From Clostridium ganghwense (GTDB lineage: Bacteria; Bacillota; Clostridia; Clostridiales; Clostridiaceae): DNA of 64,000 nt. Every line of letters starts with the position of its first letter. The first letter of the stretch is position 1. The notes beneath the pieces are model-generated. The model did not search any database, had not been told where the DNA came from, and worked only from the letters and a program-made list of their open reading frames with translations. The DNA is taken from NCBI RefSeq assembly GCF_026735165.1, contig NZ_JAPQES010000001.1:1364001-1428000 (forward strand), written 5' to 3'. Below, piece after piece: positions 1 through 8,006 of this stretch. Position numbers and translations under genes: made by a program.

Positions 1-847
1 TTTTTCTAGCTAAACTTTTATATGCCTTTTGAATAACTGGAGTTAAATCATATCCTTTTATTTGACCTGCTGCTACTATATATTGTATTTGTCCATCTCC
101 AACATTAAAATGTAATTCCTGCTCTATGTAATCTTTCACCCACATATAAGCCGTATACATTCCACTGTTTTTTGTTTCACAGAAGTCTGAAAGAGGCTCT
201 AGGGCATCAACCAAATACAAGTTGTGAGTTTTACCTCCAATATCAGATATAGCATTTACCTTTCTAGCCATATCTTTATTAGAAATATTTCCATTTTTAT
301 CTAGTATCAAATCACATAAAGTTCCATGAGGCTGAGCTTTTATAATTAAGTCCTCTACCTTTATAATTTTATTTTGAAAATCCTTTTGTCCATAAAGCTT
401 CATAGCTAAACTATGTTGTCTAATTACCTTTGCTCTCATTTTTTCAATTCTGTCCTTATCTAGGCTTGCCTTTACTGGAAGTCCCATTACAAGCTTTACT
501 GCACTCATAGGTTTTTTTGCCATTAAGCTTAGGTGTGTCTTCAATAATATATCAAAGGATGTGTCATTATGCTTGTCCGCTGCTCCATTCCACTGCATGT
601 TTCTATCTTGCTTCACAGCGCATTCTCCAACTAGATACTTTGAAGCATTTACCTCAACTTCTATTCTGCTCAGCTTGCTTTTTTTGATTTCATTTAAGTC
701 ACTATCCTTATCATAAAATGGTCTCCATCCAGTAACATATGAAGGCGTTATAAACATCTCAGAATCTTCTGACTTAGATTTAGTATCTGCATATCCGTCA
801 TCAATTACTTGTACATTAAAAGAATCTACTATGTTGTTCTTTCCCAT
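1..847 (-). CDS. ParM/StbA-like actin-family protein (C-terminus cut by window edge)
   Basis: About 282 residues are visible; the end lies outside the window. An actin-fold ATP site is readable: phosphate-1 motif near residues 16-18 (IDDGYADTK) and phosphate-2 motif near residue 202 (DIGGKTHN). A segment like MSAVKLVMGLPV in between is typical of the plasmid ParM/StbA family. Such proteins polymerise with ATP and push DNA apart during segregation. The ATG at 845-847 follows a run of G residues that serves as ribosome site. It is divergent from the helix-turn-helix gene at 1042, with a promoter and an imperfect inverted repeat between them. No ParR-type partner is visible, since it would lie off the left edge. 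Family call from motifs; a chromosomal or phage-type actin is the alternative. Confidence 0.75.
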   Translation of the reverse strand, partial: MGKNNIVDSFNVQVIDDGYADTKSKSEDSEMFITPSYVTGWRPFYDKDSDLNEIKKSKLSRIEVEVNASKYLVGECAVKQDRNMQWNGAADKHNDTSFDILLKTHLSLMAKKPMSAVKLVMGLPVKASLDKDRIEKMRAKVIRQHSLAMKLYGQKDFQNKIIKVEDLIIKAQPHGTLCDLILDKNGNISNKDMARKVNAISDIGGKTHNLYLVDALEPLSDFCETKNSGMYTAYMWVKDYIEQELHFNVGDGQIQYIVAAGQIKGYDLTPVIQKAYKSLARK

Positions 848-873
848 TAAGCGTTCCCCCCCTGAATATTTGA

Positions 874-933
874 TGTATTACAACGGAATATATTATATTA
901 TATTCTCTTTCCATTTTATTCCATTATAATACA
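874..933. promoter_or_regulatory. Imperfect 16-bp inverted repeat, candidate operator or centromere
   Basis: TGTATTACAACGGAAT at 874-889 faces ATTCCATTATAATACA at 918-933. The arms match at 13 of 16 positions, with 28 bases between. The right arm covers the -10 of the ParM gene promoter, so a protein bound here would block transcription. ParM operons are commonly autoregulated through a centromere-like site upstream of parM; that role here is inference. Confidence 0.4.
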
Positions 934-951
934 TTGGAAGAAATTAGTAAA
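923..951 (-). promoter_or_regulatory. SigA-type promoter of the ParM-like gene
   Basis: On the minus strand TTTACT (946-951) is followed after 17 bases by TATAAT (923-928). It reads toward the ParM-like gene starting at 847. Confidence 0.5.
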
Positions 952-1041
952 TACTCCTTTGGTATTTTAAAATATAATTTTTTTATTTTTACTGTCCACT
1001 TTTTCCCATAACTGCATATTTACTAACTGGAGGGGATTAAT

Positions 1042-1503
1042 ATGACTAATTTTACAATGATAGAAAATGAACTTTTTAATTATGATATAAGTGGACAAGC
1101 TTTTAAATTATACTGTCTTTTAAAAAGCTATTGCTTTAATGGAAAAACTACCTGCTATCCATCTCAAAAAACTTTAGCAGATAGATTAAATAGAAGTGTT
1201 AGAACAATTCAAAGAAGTTTAAAAGAACTAGTTAAGACTGGTTTAATCAAAATAAAAAGAAGAGGATCTATAAGCAATATATATGAGTTAATTGGAATTT
1301 CAAAGAATGCAACTTCTATACATACATCTTTAAATAAAATTTTAGAGAAAAAAACATCTCAAAAATCAAATTTGACTTATTCAAATAAAAAGGAAGATTT
1401 GTTTAATAATTACGCTCAAAGAAATTATGACTTCGAAAAACTAGAAAATGCTCTCCTAGGCAATTCTCCTATTCCCGAAAATATTTATGAGCTCTTAAAG
1501 TAA
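1042..1503 (+). CDS. Helix-turn-helix (HTH_36-type) DNA-binding protein
   Basis: 153 residues. Residues ~1-95 form a winged helix-turn-helix: a LYCLLKSYCFNG segment, then CYPSQKTLADRLNRSVRTIQRSLKEL, the classical recognition helix pair, and a basic wing (KIKRRG). This fold is common in replication-initiator and phage or plasmid DNA-binding proteins of Firmicutes. The remaining ~55 residues are polar and unrecognised. The ribosome site is GGAGGGG just before the ATG. Its position opposite a ParM-like gene suggests a role in regulating or anchoring that cassette, but this is inference. Confidence 0.7.
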   Translation: MTNFTMIENELFNYDISGQAFKLYCLLKSYCFNGKTTCYPSQKTLADRLNRSVRTIQRSLKELVKTGLIKIKRRGSISNIYELIGISKNATSIHTSLNKILEKKTSQKSNLTYSNKKEDLFNNYAQRNYDFEKLENALLGNSPIPENIYELLK

Positions 1504-1941
1504 TATTCCCAAATCTCAAGTAAAAAATCACTGCCTTTTGTTTTCAAAAAAGCTTAAGGCTTTTTGTACTGTACTAAATTACTTATTATTACTTTTTCAC
1601 TTAATTTTTTATAAAAATAATCGAAATATTATATATAAAGATAAACACTTTAATTATAATTTTTAATACTTTTTGTTTAAATATAGTTTTGTTATATTTA
1701 TGTCGTATTAGATTGGACATAATATATTTCTTTAATGTGTCACCTTATTTTCTTCTGATATGACACAGAAGTATCAGAAAGAATACTAACTTAATAAAAA
1801 AATTAAATAAAAATAATTTAAGAAAGTCTACGCCATCTATTTTAATAATCTGTATATAAATCACGCATAAATATTTCAGAAAATTTTGAATTGTACACTT
1901 TTTCAAAACAATCTTTTACTGTATATTCAGGAGGATAACAT
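1504..1941. other. Gene-free region with weak terminator and inverted repeat
   Basis: No open frame of note. A short hairpin at about 1545-1567 (AAAAAGC / GCTTTTT around TTAAG) could end the upstream gene. TTCTGATA at 1753-1760 faces TATCAGAA at 1772-1779, about 160 bases before the histidine kinase start, and may be a regulatory site. TATGTC / GACATA also pair around 1699-1722. No clear promoter was assigned. Confidence 0.35.
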
Positions 1942-3597
1942 ATGAACATAAATGACATTAATGAAGTAAGAACTTATTCCATAGAAGCCCTAAAATACAA
2001 GAAACTTTTCAACAACGATATATATATGATTTTAGAAGTTAGCAGTGAAGGAAAGATAATTGATGCCAATAAAGCCGCATTAAATGAATACGGATATACT
2101 TTGGACGAAATGAAAAAATTAACCCTTTTAGACCTTCGCAGAAGTAAAACTAACAACTTAACAAGCTATCAAATCGAAAACACATCAGAAGGTGCAATTG
2201 AGTTTCAGGCAATTAATTACAGAAAAGATGGAAGCAGTTTCTATGTAGAAGTAAAATTCTTTTCAGTAAATTTAGAAGATGAAAAAGTTTTTTTTAGTAT
2301 TATTAGAAACATTACAGAACACAAATTTAGACTGGAGCAAATAGAAAAATTGTCAAAGGCTTTAGAACAAGCCTCCAGCGCTATTATCATAACAGATGTT
2401 AAGGGTAAAATTAATTATGCAAATAAAAAATTTGAGAATGTAGTAAAGAAATCTAGAGATGAACTCATTGGAAAAACACCTCACCTTTTTAATCCAGATA
2501 TACAGCCAAAAGATTCTTTTAATAACATGTGGAATACTATAAAGTCAGGTAAGGAATGGAAAGGAGAATATTTTCATCAGAGAAGAGACGGTACAGCTTT
2601 CTGGTGGGATGTATCAATTGCTCCAGTAAAGGATGATGAAGGTAAAATTATTTATTTATTGGGTATTACAGATGATATTACAGAAAAGAAAAATATACTT
2701 CAAATATTAAATACTAAAAATGATGAATTAAAACATACATTAAAAAAACTAAAAGATACTCAGATGCAGCTGATACAAGAGGATAAGATGGCAAGTATAG
2801 GTCAATTATCAGCAGGCATAGCACATGAAATAAATAATCCTTTAGGCTTTATCATAAGTAACTTTAGATCTCTGAAAAAATATACAGACAAATTTGAGAA
2901 TGTTATTTCTGGTTATAGAGAATTTAAATCGTCCTTAGAAAATTCTTCTAATTCAAATTTTATAAATGAAATAAATATTCTTAATGAAATTGAAAAGAAA
3001 AATAAGTTAGACTTTATTTTAGAAGATTTAAAAGAACTTCTTAATGACACAGATGTAGGTCTTGAGAGAGTTAGAAAAATAGTACTTACTTTGAGGATGT
3101 TTGCCCATGAAAATATTGAAGATGAATTTGAAGAATATGATATGAATTTAGGCTTAAAAAACACTTTAATAATTGCAAATAATGAAATTAAATACACTTC
3201 AAATGTTGAAACAAGCCTAAATGATATACCTTTAGTAATGGCAAACTCAAATGAAATAAATCAGGTGCTACTTAATATGTTAGTTAATGCTTCTCATGCC
3301 ATAAAAGAAAAGCAACCTGAAAGTTCTAATAAGTTTGGAATACTCAAGATTAATACCTACAATGATGAAAAATATGTTTACTGCTCAATAGAAGACAACG
3401 GTATAGGTATTCCCGAAGAAAATATGAGTAAAATTTTCAATCCATTTTTCACTACAAAATCTATAGGAAAAGGCACTGGACTTGGATTAAGTATTTCTTA
3501 TGACATTATAAAAAATAAGCACAGAGGTGACCTAATAGTTGAAAGTAATGTTAATGTTGGAACAAAAGTTACTATTAAACTTCCAATAAATCAGTAA
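1942..3597 (+). CDS. PAS-domain sensor histidine kinase
   Basis: 551 residues, no membrane segment, so probably cytoplasmic. Two PAS folds (about 25-125 and 135-250) each end in a PAC-type ITEHK / ITEKK segment. A coiled coil of about 260-285 leads into the H box [16 protein letters not shown] with phospho-accepting His295. The N box ([15 protein letters not shown], ~435-450), the G1 box ([11 protein letters not shown], Asp485) and the G2 box ([11 protein letters not shown]) form the ATPase domain. All key residues are present. AGGAGGATAACAT precedes the ATG. The response regulator starts 19 bases downstream, giving a likely two-gene operon. The PAS ligand is unknown. Confidence 0.93.
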   Translation: MNINDINEVRTYSIEALKYKKLFNNDIYMILEVSSEGKIIDANKAALNEYGYTLDEMKKLTLLDLRRSKTNNLTSYQIENTSEGAIEFQAINYRKDGSSFYVEVKFFSVNLEDEKVFFSIIRNITEHKFRLEQIEKLSKALEQASSAIIITDVKGKINYANKKFENVVKKSRDELIGKTPHLFNPDIQPKDSFNNMWNTIKSGKEWKGEYFHQRRDGTAFWWDVSIAPVKDDEGKIIYLLGITDDITEKKNILQILNTKNDELKHTLKKLKDTQMQLIQEDKMASIGQLSAGIAHEINNPLGFIISNFRSLKKYTDKFENVISGYREFKSSLENSSNSNFINEINILNEIEKKNKLDFILEDLKELLNDTDVGLERVRKIVLTLRMFAHENIEDEFEEYDMNLGLKNTLIIANNEIKYTSNVETSLNDIPLVMANSNEINQVLLNMLVNASHAIKEKQPESSNKFGILKINTYNDEKYVYCSIEDNGIGIPEENMSKIFNPFFTTKSIGKGTGLGLSISYDIIKNKHRGDLIVESNVNVGTKVTIKLPINQ

Positions 3598-3616
3598 TAA
3601 AAAGGGGTGTAATTTT

Positions 3617-4651
3617 ATGGATAGAGTTAAAGTACTTTTTGTTGATGATGAAACAATGGTTTTAAATTCAATTAAGAGAAGTGTACTTGATGAGGATTAT
3701 TCAGCTTTATTTGCAGTCAGTGGAGAAAAAGCATTAGAAATAATGGAAAGTGAAGAAATAAGCGTTCTAGTTACTGATATGAAAATGCCAAATATGAATG
3801 GTCTGGAGCTTTTAAAAAAAGTAAAAGAAATATCTCCAGATACTATAAGAATAGTTTTATCAGGTTATACTCAACTTCCTCAGGTTTTAGCAACAGTAAA
3901 TTCTGCAGGAATTTTTAAATTTATAACCAAACCTTGGAATGATGATGAGGAATTCCTACCTGCTATTAGAGAAGCCCTAGAATATTATAATTTGAAAAAA
4001 GAAAGTGACCAATTAAAAGAAAAGATTGAAAAGAAAAATATAATGTATCAAAATATGCTGAACTATAGCAATGATATACTAAAAAACATTAAAGTTGATG
4101 TAAATAATATCAAAACAATTAATAGACTTATATTCAATTTACAAAAAAATCTTTTAAATAAAATAAAAAATAATCAGATTGATATAAATTTAGTAGATTA
4201 CTATGTTGATTTAATAAATTCTATATATTTCGACTTTTTAGATACTATTCCTTCAAAGAATGAAAAGTTCAATTTAGAACAGTTAGCTAAATCTTTAAAA
4301 ATAGATATAATTAGCGATTCACAAGTAAAATTTGATAAATCAGACTTTGAATATGAGGGTAATTACTCATTGATTATAACTATTACAAAAACTCTATTAA
4401 AAGAATTACTTAATCATTGTAATGAAAATGACTTTGAAATAATTATAGATAAATTTGATCCTTTGAATATAAGTATTAACTTTGATAAAGAAAATTTCCA
4501 TGAAGTATTAGCGAAAAGTTTGGAATTAAAGCTGATTATAATGATTTTAAATGAACTAAGTAATACTTTTGGTGCAAAATTTAGTATTAATATAAAAGAT
4601 AAACTCATATGTTTAAATACAAATTTAAGAAGTGAAACAAATAAAAATTAA
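3617..4651 (+). CDS. Response regulator with unrecognised C-terminal half
   Basis: 344 residues. Residues 1-120 are a receiver domain: acidic pocket VDDE near 10-12, phospho-acceptor Asp54 in VTDMKMPNMNG, and the conserved Lys in FKFITKPW. This receiver type resembles those of RpfG-like HD-GYP regulators, but no HD domain follows. Residues ~125-145 look like a coiled coil and ~145-344 show no DNA-binding or enzyme motif I recognise. Cognate partner of the kinase just upstream. Output mechanism unknown; possibly protein-protein signalling. Confidence 0.85.
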   Translation: MDRVKVLFVDDETMVLNSIKRSVLDEDYSALFAVSGEKALEIMESEEISVLVTDMKMPNMNGLELLKKVKEISPDTIRIVLSGYTQLPQVLATVNSAGIFKFITKPWNDDEEFLPAIREALEYYNLKKESDQLKEKIEKKNIMYQNMLNYSNDILKNIKVDVNNIKTINRLIFNLQKNLLNKIKNNQIDINLVDYYVDLINSIYFDFLDTIPSKNEKFNLEQLAKSLKIDIISDSQVKFDKSDFEYEGNYSLIITITKTLLKELLNHCNENDFEIIIDKFDPLNISINFDKENFHEVLAKSLELKLIIMILNELSNTFGAKFSINIKDKLICLNTNLRSETNKN

Positions 4652-4659
4652 AAATATTT

Positions 4660-4705
4660 AAAGGCTTAATTCTTTAATATGCTAATTGAATTAGGCCTTT
4701 TTTTA
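4660..4705 (+). terminator. Rho-independent terminator of the two-component operon
   Basis: AAAGGCTTAATTC pairs with GAATTAGGCCTTT (one G-U pair) and is followed by TTTTAG. Confidence 0.8.
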
Positions 4706-4706
4706 G

Positions 4707-5855
4707 TTAAGATACTATAATATTACGCAGTTTATTTTTGAGTTCTTCTACATTACCATCAAAAATAATAATATCAATTCCCATTTCTTCTGCTCTTGAA
4801 GTTGTACTTCTCTTATAAGGTTCTTTGGTGGTCACAAGTACTTTTTTTACATCATTTCCACCTAACTGTTCTGAATATACATCTAATTCATTTAAAGTAT
4901 CTTCATCATATTTAGCTGTATCCTTACATGAAATATATACTAGCTGAGAATTTACAGATGCCAATACATCTATTTCATTTTTAACATATCTAACTTCATT
5001 ATCCCATAAAAATTGCACTCCACTTTTAACATCATCAACTTCTTTTATTTCTTTTACTATTTCATATACTAGCACTTCTAACCAGGTCCCTACCTTAAAG
5101 AACAAGGGTTTCATTTGTGGATTGTTGAATTGTATAACTAGCTTATATTCACTTTCATACTTAACATGAATAGAATTTAATTCTTTGATTTTAGCTAAAA
5201 ATTTTTTAAATTCTATTCTATCTGCTTCGTGTATATTACCCAATTTAATTACAACTGTATCAATTAAAGATACATCCTGTTTTATAATATTATTATCTAT
5301 TAGAATCGGTTTTAATTTATCCCAAAAATCATAATTATCAACAATATAATCTACAAACTCTTTAGCTTCTGCACTGTTAAATACATCCGTTGAATGGGAA
5401 ATAATTTCTCCTCCTGTGCTTTGGATAAAATCCTCCACTTCTAAATCATTAAATTCAATGTTAAGTTTTCTTACTTCTTTATTGCTTAAGTTTAAAATTG
5501 ATTGATGATCTACATCAACAAGTATAGATGTCATTTTATGCTTTTCAGCTGCTTGATATGTAATTAAACTCATGAGCTTACTACCACCAGATAAATTTAT
5601 AACAGTATCTTCACCGTTATAACTGCTTAGTATATTTTCTATAGCTTCTGTCTTTATTTCCTTAATAGGAACCCCTATTATTTCTGCATCTGGCAGTCTA
5701 TCTTTTAAATAGCTTTTAATTATCTCAAATTCTTCAAACTCCTCTGAATCATCCTCATATACAAAAACAATTTTTTTAGGCTTTAAATTTAAAACTGCTA
5801 AGACATTCTGTCCGTTAAATTCATCTAAAAGATTAATTAGGTTTTTACATTCCAT
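4707..5855 (-). CDS. Card1/Can2-like protein (CARF domain plus PD-(D/E)xK nuclease fold, DUF1887)
   Basis: 382 residues from the ATG at 5855, which sits 5 bases after GGGTG; a TTG one codon earlier is too close to it. The N-terminal ~140 residues look like a CARF fold: a FVYEDDSEE strand end and the ring-contacting motif INLSGGSKLMS (about 87-97). The C-terminal ~140 residues carry the nuclease signature NEIDV (Asp296) followed 14-15 residues later by YISCK (Lys311). In Card1 a Glu precedes Lys as ExK; here that position reads Ser. Card1 and Can2 are cyclic tetra-adenylate-activated DNA/RNA nucleases of type III CRISPR systems, but no cas gene or array is in this window. It is monocistronic. 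Function outside CRISPR is unknown. Confidence 0.82.
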   Translation of the reverse strand: MECKNLINLLDEFNGQNVLAVLNLKPKKIVFVYEDDSEEFEEFEIIKSYLKDRLPDAEIIGVPIKEIKTEAIENILSSYNGEDTVINLSGGSKLMSLITYQAAEKHKMTSILVDVDHQSILNLSNKEVRKLNIEFNDLEVEDFIQSTGGEIISHSTDVFNSAEAKEFVDYIVDNYDFWDKLKPILIDNNIIKQDVSLIDTVVIKLGNIHEADRIEFKKFLAKIKELNSIHVKYESEYKLVIQFNNPQMKPLFFKVGTWLEVLVYEIVKEIKEVDDVKSGVQFLWDNEVRYVKNEIDVLASVNSQLVYISCKDTAKYDEDTLNELDVYSEQLGGNDVKKVLVTTKEPYKRSTTSRAEEMGIDIIIFDGNVEELKNKLRNIIVS

Positions 5856-6015
5856 CAAATCACCCGTTAAATAATATTTAATAATAGTATTATTTACATT
5901 TTTCCAGTTATATACTCACAAATAAACTTTTCCTCACCAATGCATATTCTCCAAAAAAACTGGTTAATCTATTACAGTAAAATTCTTAATTTAAATCTAT
6001 TAAGGAGTGAGTTAA

Positions 6016-6141
6016 GTGGGCAAAACAAAAGCTAGAAATAGCAAAAGAATGGATAAGAGAAGTTCTAAACCAGAACTTATCCATGAAGATGAGATGGAAA
6101 AACATAAATCAAAAGGCGTAATAAGAGATAAGGAGATTTAG
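6016..6141 (+). CDS. Small basic hydrophilic protein, 41 aa
   Basis: GTG start 4 bases after AAGGAGTGAGTTAA gives MGKTKARNSKRMDKRSSK..., rich in Lys, Arg and Glu with no hydrophobic segment. It ends 1 base before the next small gene, whose ribosome site (AAGGAG) lies inside its last codons. The tight coupling supports both being real. I do not recognise the family. Size and composition recall minor spore proteins, but no family signature is visible. Confidence 0.55.
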   Translation: MGKTKARNSKRMDKRSSKPELIHEDEMEKHKSKGVIRDKEI

Positions 6142-6142
6142 T

Positions 6143-6298
6143 ATGTCTAAGAACAAAATGAACCACACTCAAAATAATAAAAAAGAAGATGGCAGATTTA
6201 AAAAAAGGAACATAAAACACGGGCATCCTGAAAGTGCAAGAAGCGCTTTTGGTTCACCTGGTGAAAAAGATATTGATGATTTATTTGACATAGACTGA
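6143..6298 (+). CDS. Small hydrophilic protein, 51 aa
   Basis: ATG seven bases after AAGGAG. The product is basic and Asn/His-rich at the N-terminus (MSKNKMNHTQNNKKEDGR...), with a short GHPESARSAFGSPGEKD segment and an acidic tail (DIDDLFDID). Probably translated together with the 41-residue gene just upstream and followed by a perfect terminator. Not recognised; a spore- or stress-associated role is only a guess from composition. Confidence 0.55.
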   Translation: MSKNKMNHTQNNKKEDGRFKKRNIKHGHPESARSAFGSPGEKDIDDLFDID

Positions 6299-6303
6299 CC
6301 ATA

Positions 6304-6340
6304 CTAAAAGAGTGGATGTTAAAAACTTCCACTCTTTTAG
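6304..6340 (+). terminator. Rho-independent terminator of the small-protein pair
   Basis: A perfect 13-bp stem, CTAAAAGAGTGGA with TCCACTCTTTTAG, 11-base loop, then TTTACATTTA. Confidence 0.75.
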
Positions 6341-6401
6341 TTTACATTTACTTCCATAAGTTTTATAATTAAATTAGATGTAAATTTAAGGAAGTGATTT
6401 T

Positions 6402-6740
6402 TTGAAACTGCTGGTATTTGTCCTTAACAAAGTAGATAAACTTGACAATCTACTCATCTCTTTTACCAATGCAGGAATCAACGGCGCTACCATTCTGGAT
6501 AGTCATGGAATGGCAGAAGTTCTAATCGACCATAATAAAAATTTACCTATCTTTGGCTCACTAAGAATGCTTCTAAATGAAAAAAGACCTTTCAACAAAA
6601 CTATTTTTGCTGTTTTAAGCGATAAACAAGTCGAAATTGCACTCACATGTATAAGAGAAGTTGTAGGTGATTTATCTAAACCCGGTGTAGGAATTGTTTT
6701 CACTCTGCCTGTAGGCTACGTTGAAGGGATAAGAGATTAA
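6402..6740 (+). CDS. PII-like signalling protein
   Basis: 112 residues, TTG start after AAGGAAGTGA. The N-terminal strand MKLLVFVLNKVDKLDNLLISFTNAGINGATILDS is characteristic of PII-like trimers, and the length matches that family. The classical T-loop tyrosine and uridylylation motif are not obvious. It lies 24 bases before a CPA2-type antiporter and is surely co-transcribed; PII-like proteins beside transporters usually bind nucleotides and gate their partner. The ligand cannot be told from sequence. Confidence 0.75.
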   Translation: MKLLVFVLNKVDKLDNLLISFTNAGINGATILDSHGMAEVLIDHNKNLPIFGSLRMLLNEKRPFNKTIFAVLSDKQVEIALTCIREVVGDLSKPGVGIVFTLPVGYVEGIRD

Positions 6741-6764
6741 ACAATTCTTAAGAAGGAAGATGGT

Positions 6765-7979
6765 TTGATGCATTCACTTTATTATTTAGGAATAATTTTA
6801 TTTTCTGGTATGCTTATGGGTAAAGTAGTATCTCTTTTTAAGTTGCCTAAAGTAACTGGTTATCTTATAGCTGGAGTTTTAATTGGTCCTTCTATATTTA
6901 ATCTAGTACCAAGTCGTGCTGCTGGAAAACTTACTGTTATTGCGGATGCTGCTCTTGGTTTTATAGCTTACAGTATTGGAAGTCAATTTAATTGTGAAAA
7001 TTTAAAGGCTTTAGGAAAAAGAATTTTCACAATTACAATGTTTGAAGCTCTAGGTGCTGTTATAATGGTTGATCTTGTTATGATTTTTATCTTTAAAATG
7101 TCCATACCTTTTAGTATAACCCTTGGCTCTATTGCTGCTGCCACAGCTCCCGCAGCCACTTTAATGGTAATTAAACAGTATAAAGCCAAAGGTCCTGTTG
7201 TAAATACACTGTTACCTGTAGTTGCCATGGATGATGCAGTTGGAATTATAATTTTTGGTATTTCTACTACTGTTGCTGGTGCTTTAATGAATAACACTGC
7301 TCACTTTTCAATGGTAAAAGCTATCTTTTTCCCATTTCTTGAGATAATATATGCCCTTTTACTTGGTCTTGCTGTTGGAGTTCTCCTTTCCATAATTTCT
7401 AAGAAGCCCGAAGGAGAAGATCAGTTATTAAGTATGACTATTGCATCCCTATTCTTTACTATAGGAATTTCAACTAGTTTAAATATATCCCCACTTTTAT
7501 CCTGTATGATGGTAGGAGCTACTATAACTAATATTGCTCCAGCAAACACCCGTACTCTATCAGTTATTGATAGATTTACTCCTCCTGTATTTATAGCCTT
7601 TTTCACTATTGCAGGCGTAGAACTTAATTTAACTATGTTAACAAAGGTAGGTATTGTTGGAATAGCTTATATCCTAACTCGCCTCGTTGGAAAAATTATT
7701 GGAGCTGCTATAGGTTCTAAGCTATCTAAATGTCCTAAAACTGTTCAGAAATATCTTGGCTTAACCTTAGTTCCTCAAGCTGGGGTGGCTATTGGACTTG
7801 CAATGGTAGCTGAAACTATGATACCTGAATTTGGTTCTTCAATTAGAACTATAATTCTATCAGCAACAGTTATATATGAGCTTATAGGTCCTCTTTTAAC
7901 CAAAACAGCTCTTATAAAAGCAGGAGAAATAAACTTATCAAATAATTTTACTCCTAAAACTATAAATAAAAATCTCTAA
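6765..7979 (+). CDS. Cation/proton antiporter, CPA2 (KefB/NapA-like) family
   Basis: About 404 residues with some 12 hydrophobic segments and no C-terminal TrkA-N/RCK domain. LPKVTGYLIAGVLIGP near the N-terminus is the conserved first-helix motif of the family. VVAMDDAVGIIIFG (about 155-168) holds the paired Asp residues of the ion site, and LVPQAGVAIGLA is the typical late helix. Likely exchanges Na+ or K+ for H+ across the cytoplasmic membrane. TTG at 6765 and ATG at 6768 both fit the AAGGAAGA ribosome site. The PII-like gene just upstream is its probable regulator. Its stop codon lies in the stem of the shared terminator. Confidence 0.9.
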   Translation: MMHSLYYLGIILFSGMLMGKVVSLFKLPKVTGYLIAGVLIGPSIFNLVPSRAAGKLTVIADAALGFIAYSIGSQFNCENLKALGKRIFTITMFEALGAVIMVDLVMIFIFKMSIPFSITLGSIAAATAPAATLMVIKQYKAKGPVVNTLLPVVAMDDAVGIIIFGISTTVAGALMNNTAHFSMVKAIFFPFLEIIYALLLGLAVGVLLSIISKKPEGEDQLLSMTIASLFFTIGISTSLNISPLLSCMMVGATITNIAPANTRTLSVIDRFTPPVFIAFFTIAGVELNLTMLTKVGIVGIAYILTRLVGKIIGAAIGSKLSKCPKTVQKYLGLTLVPQAGVAIGLAMVAETMIPEFGSSIRTIILSATVIYELIGPLLTKTALIKAGEINLSNNFTPKTINKNL

Positions 7980-8002
7980 GAAAAATTCCTTAGAGATTTT
8001 TT
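7970..8002. terminator. Bidirectional terminator between antiporter and chemoreceptor 1
   Basis: AAATCTCTAAG and CTTAGAGATTT pair around AAAAATTC, flanked by A and T runs on both sides. It serves the convergent genes ending at 7979 and 8007. The ATCTCTAAG core recurs after three further chemoreceptors. Confidence 0.85.
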
Positions 8003-8006
8003 ATCC

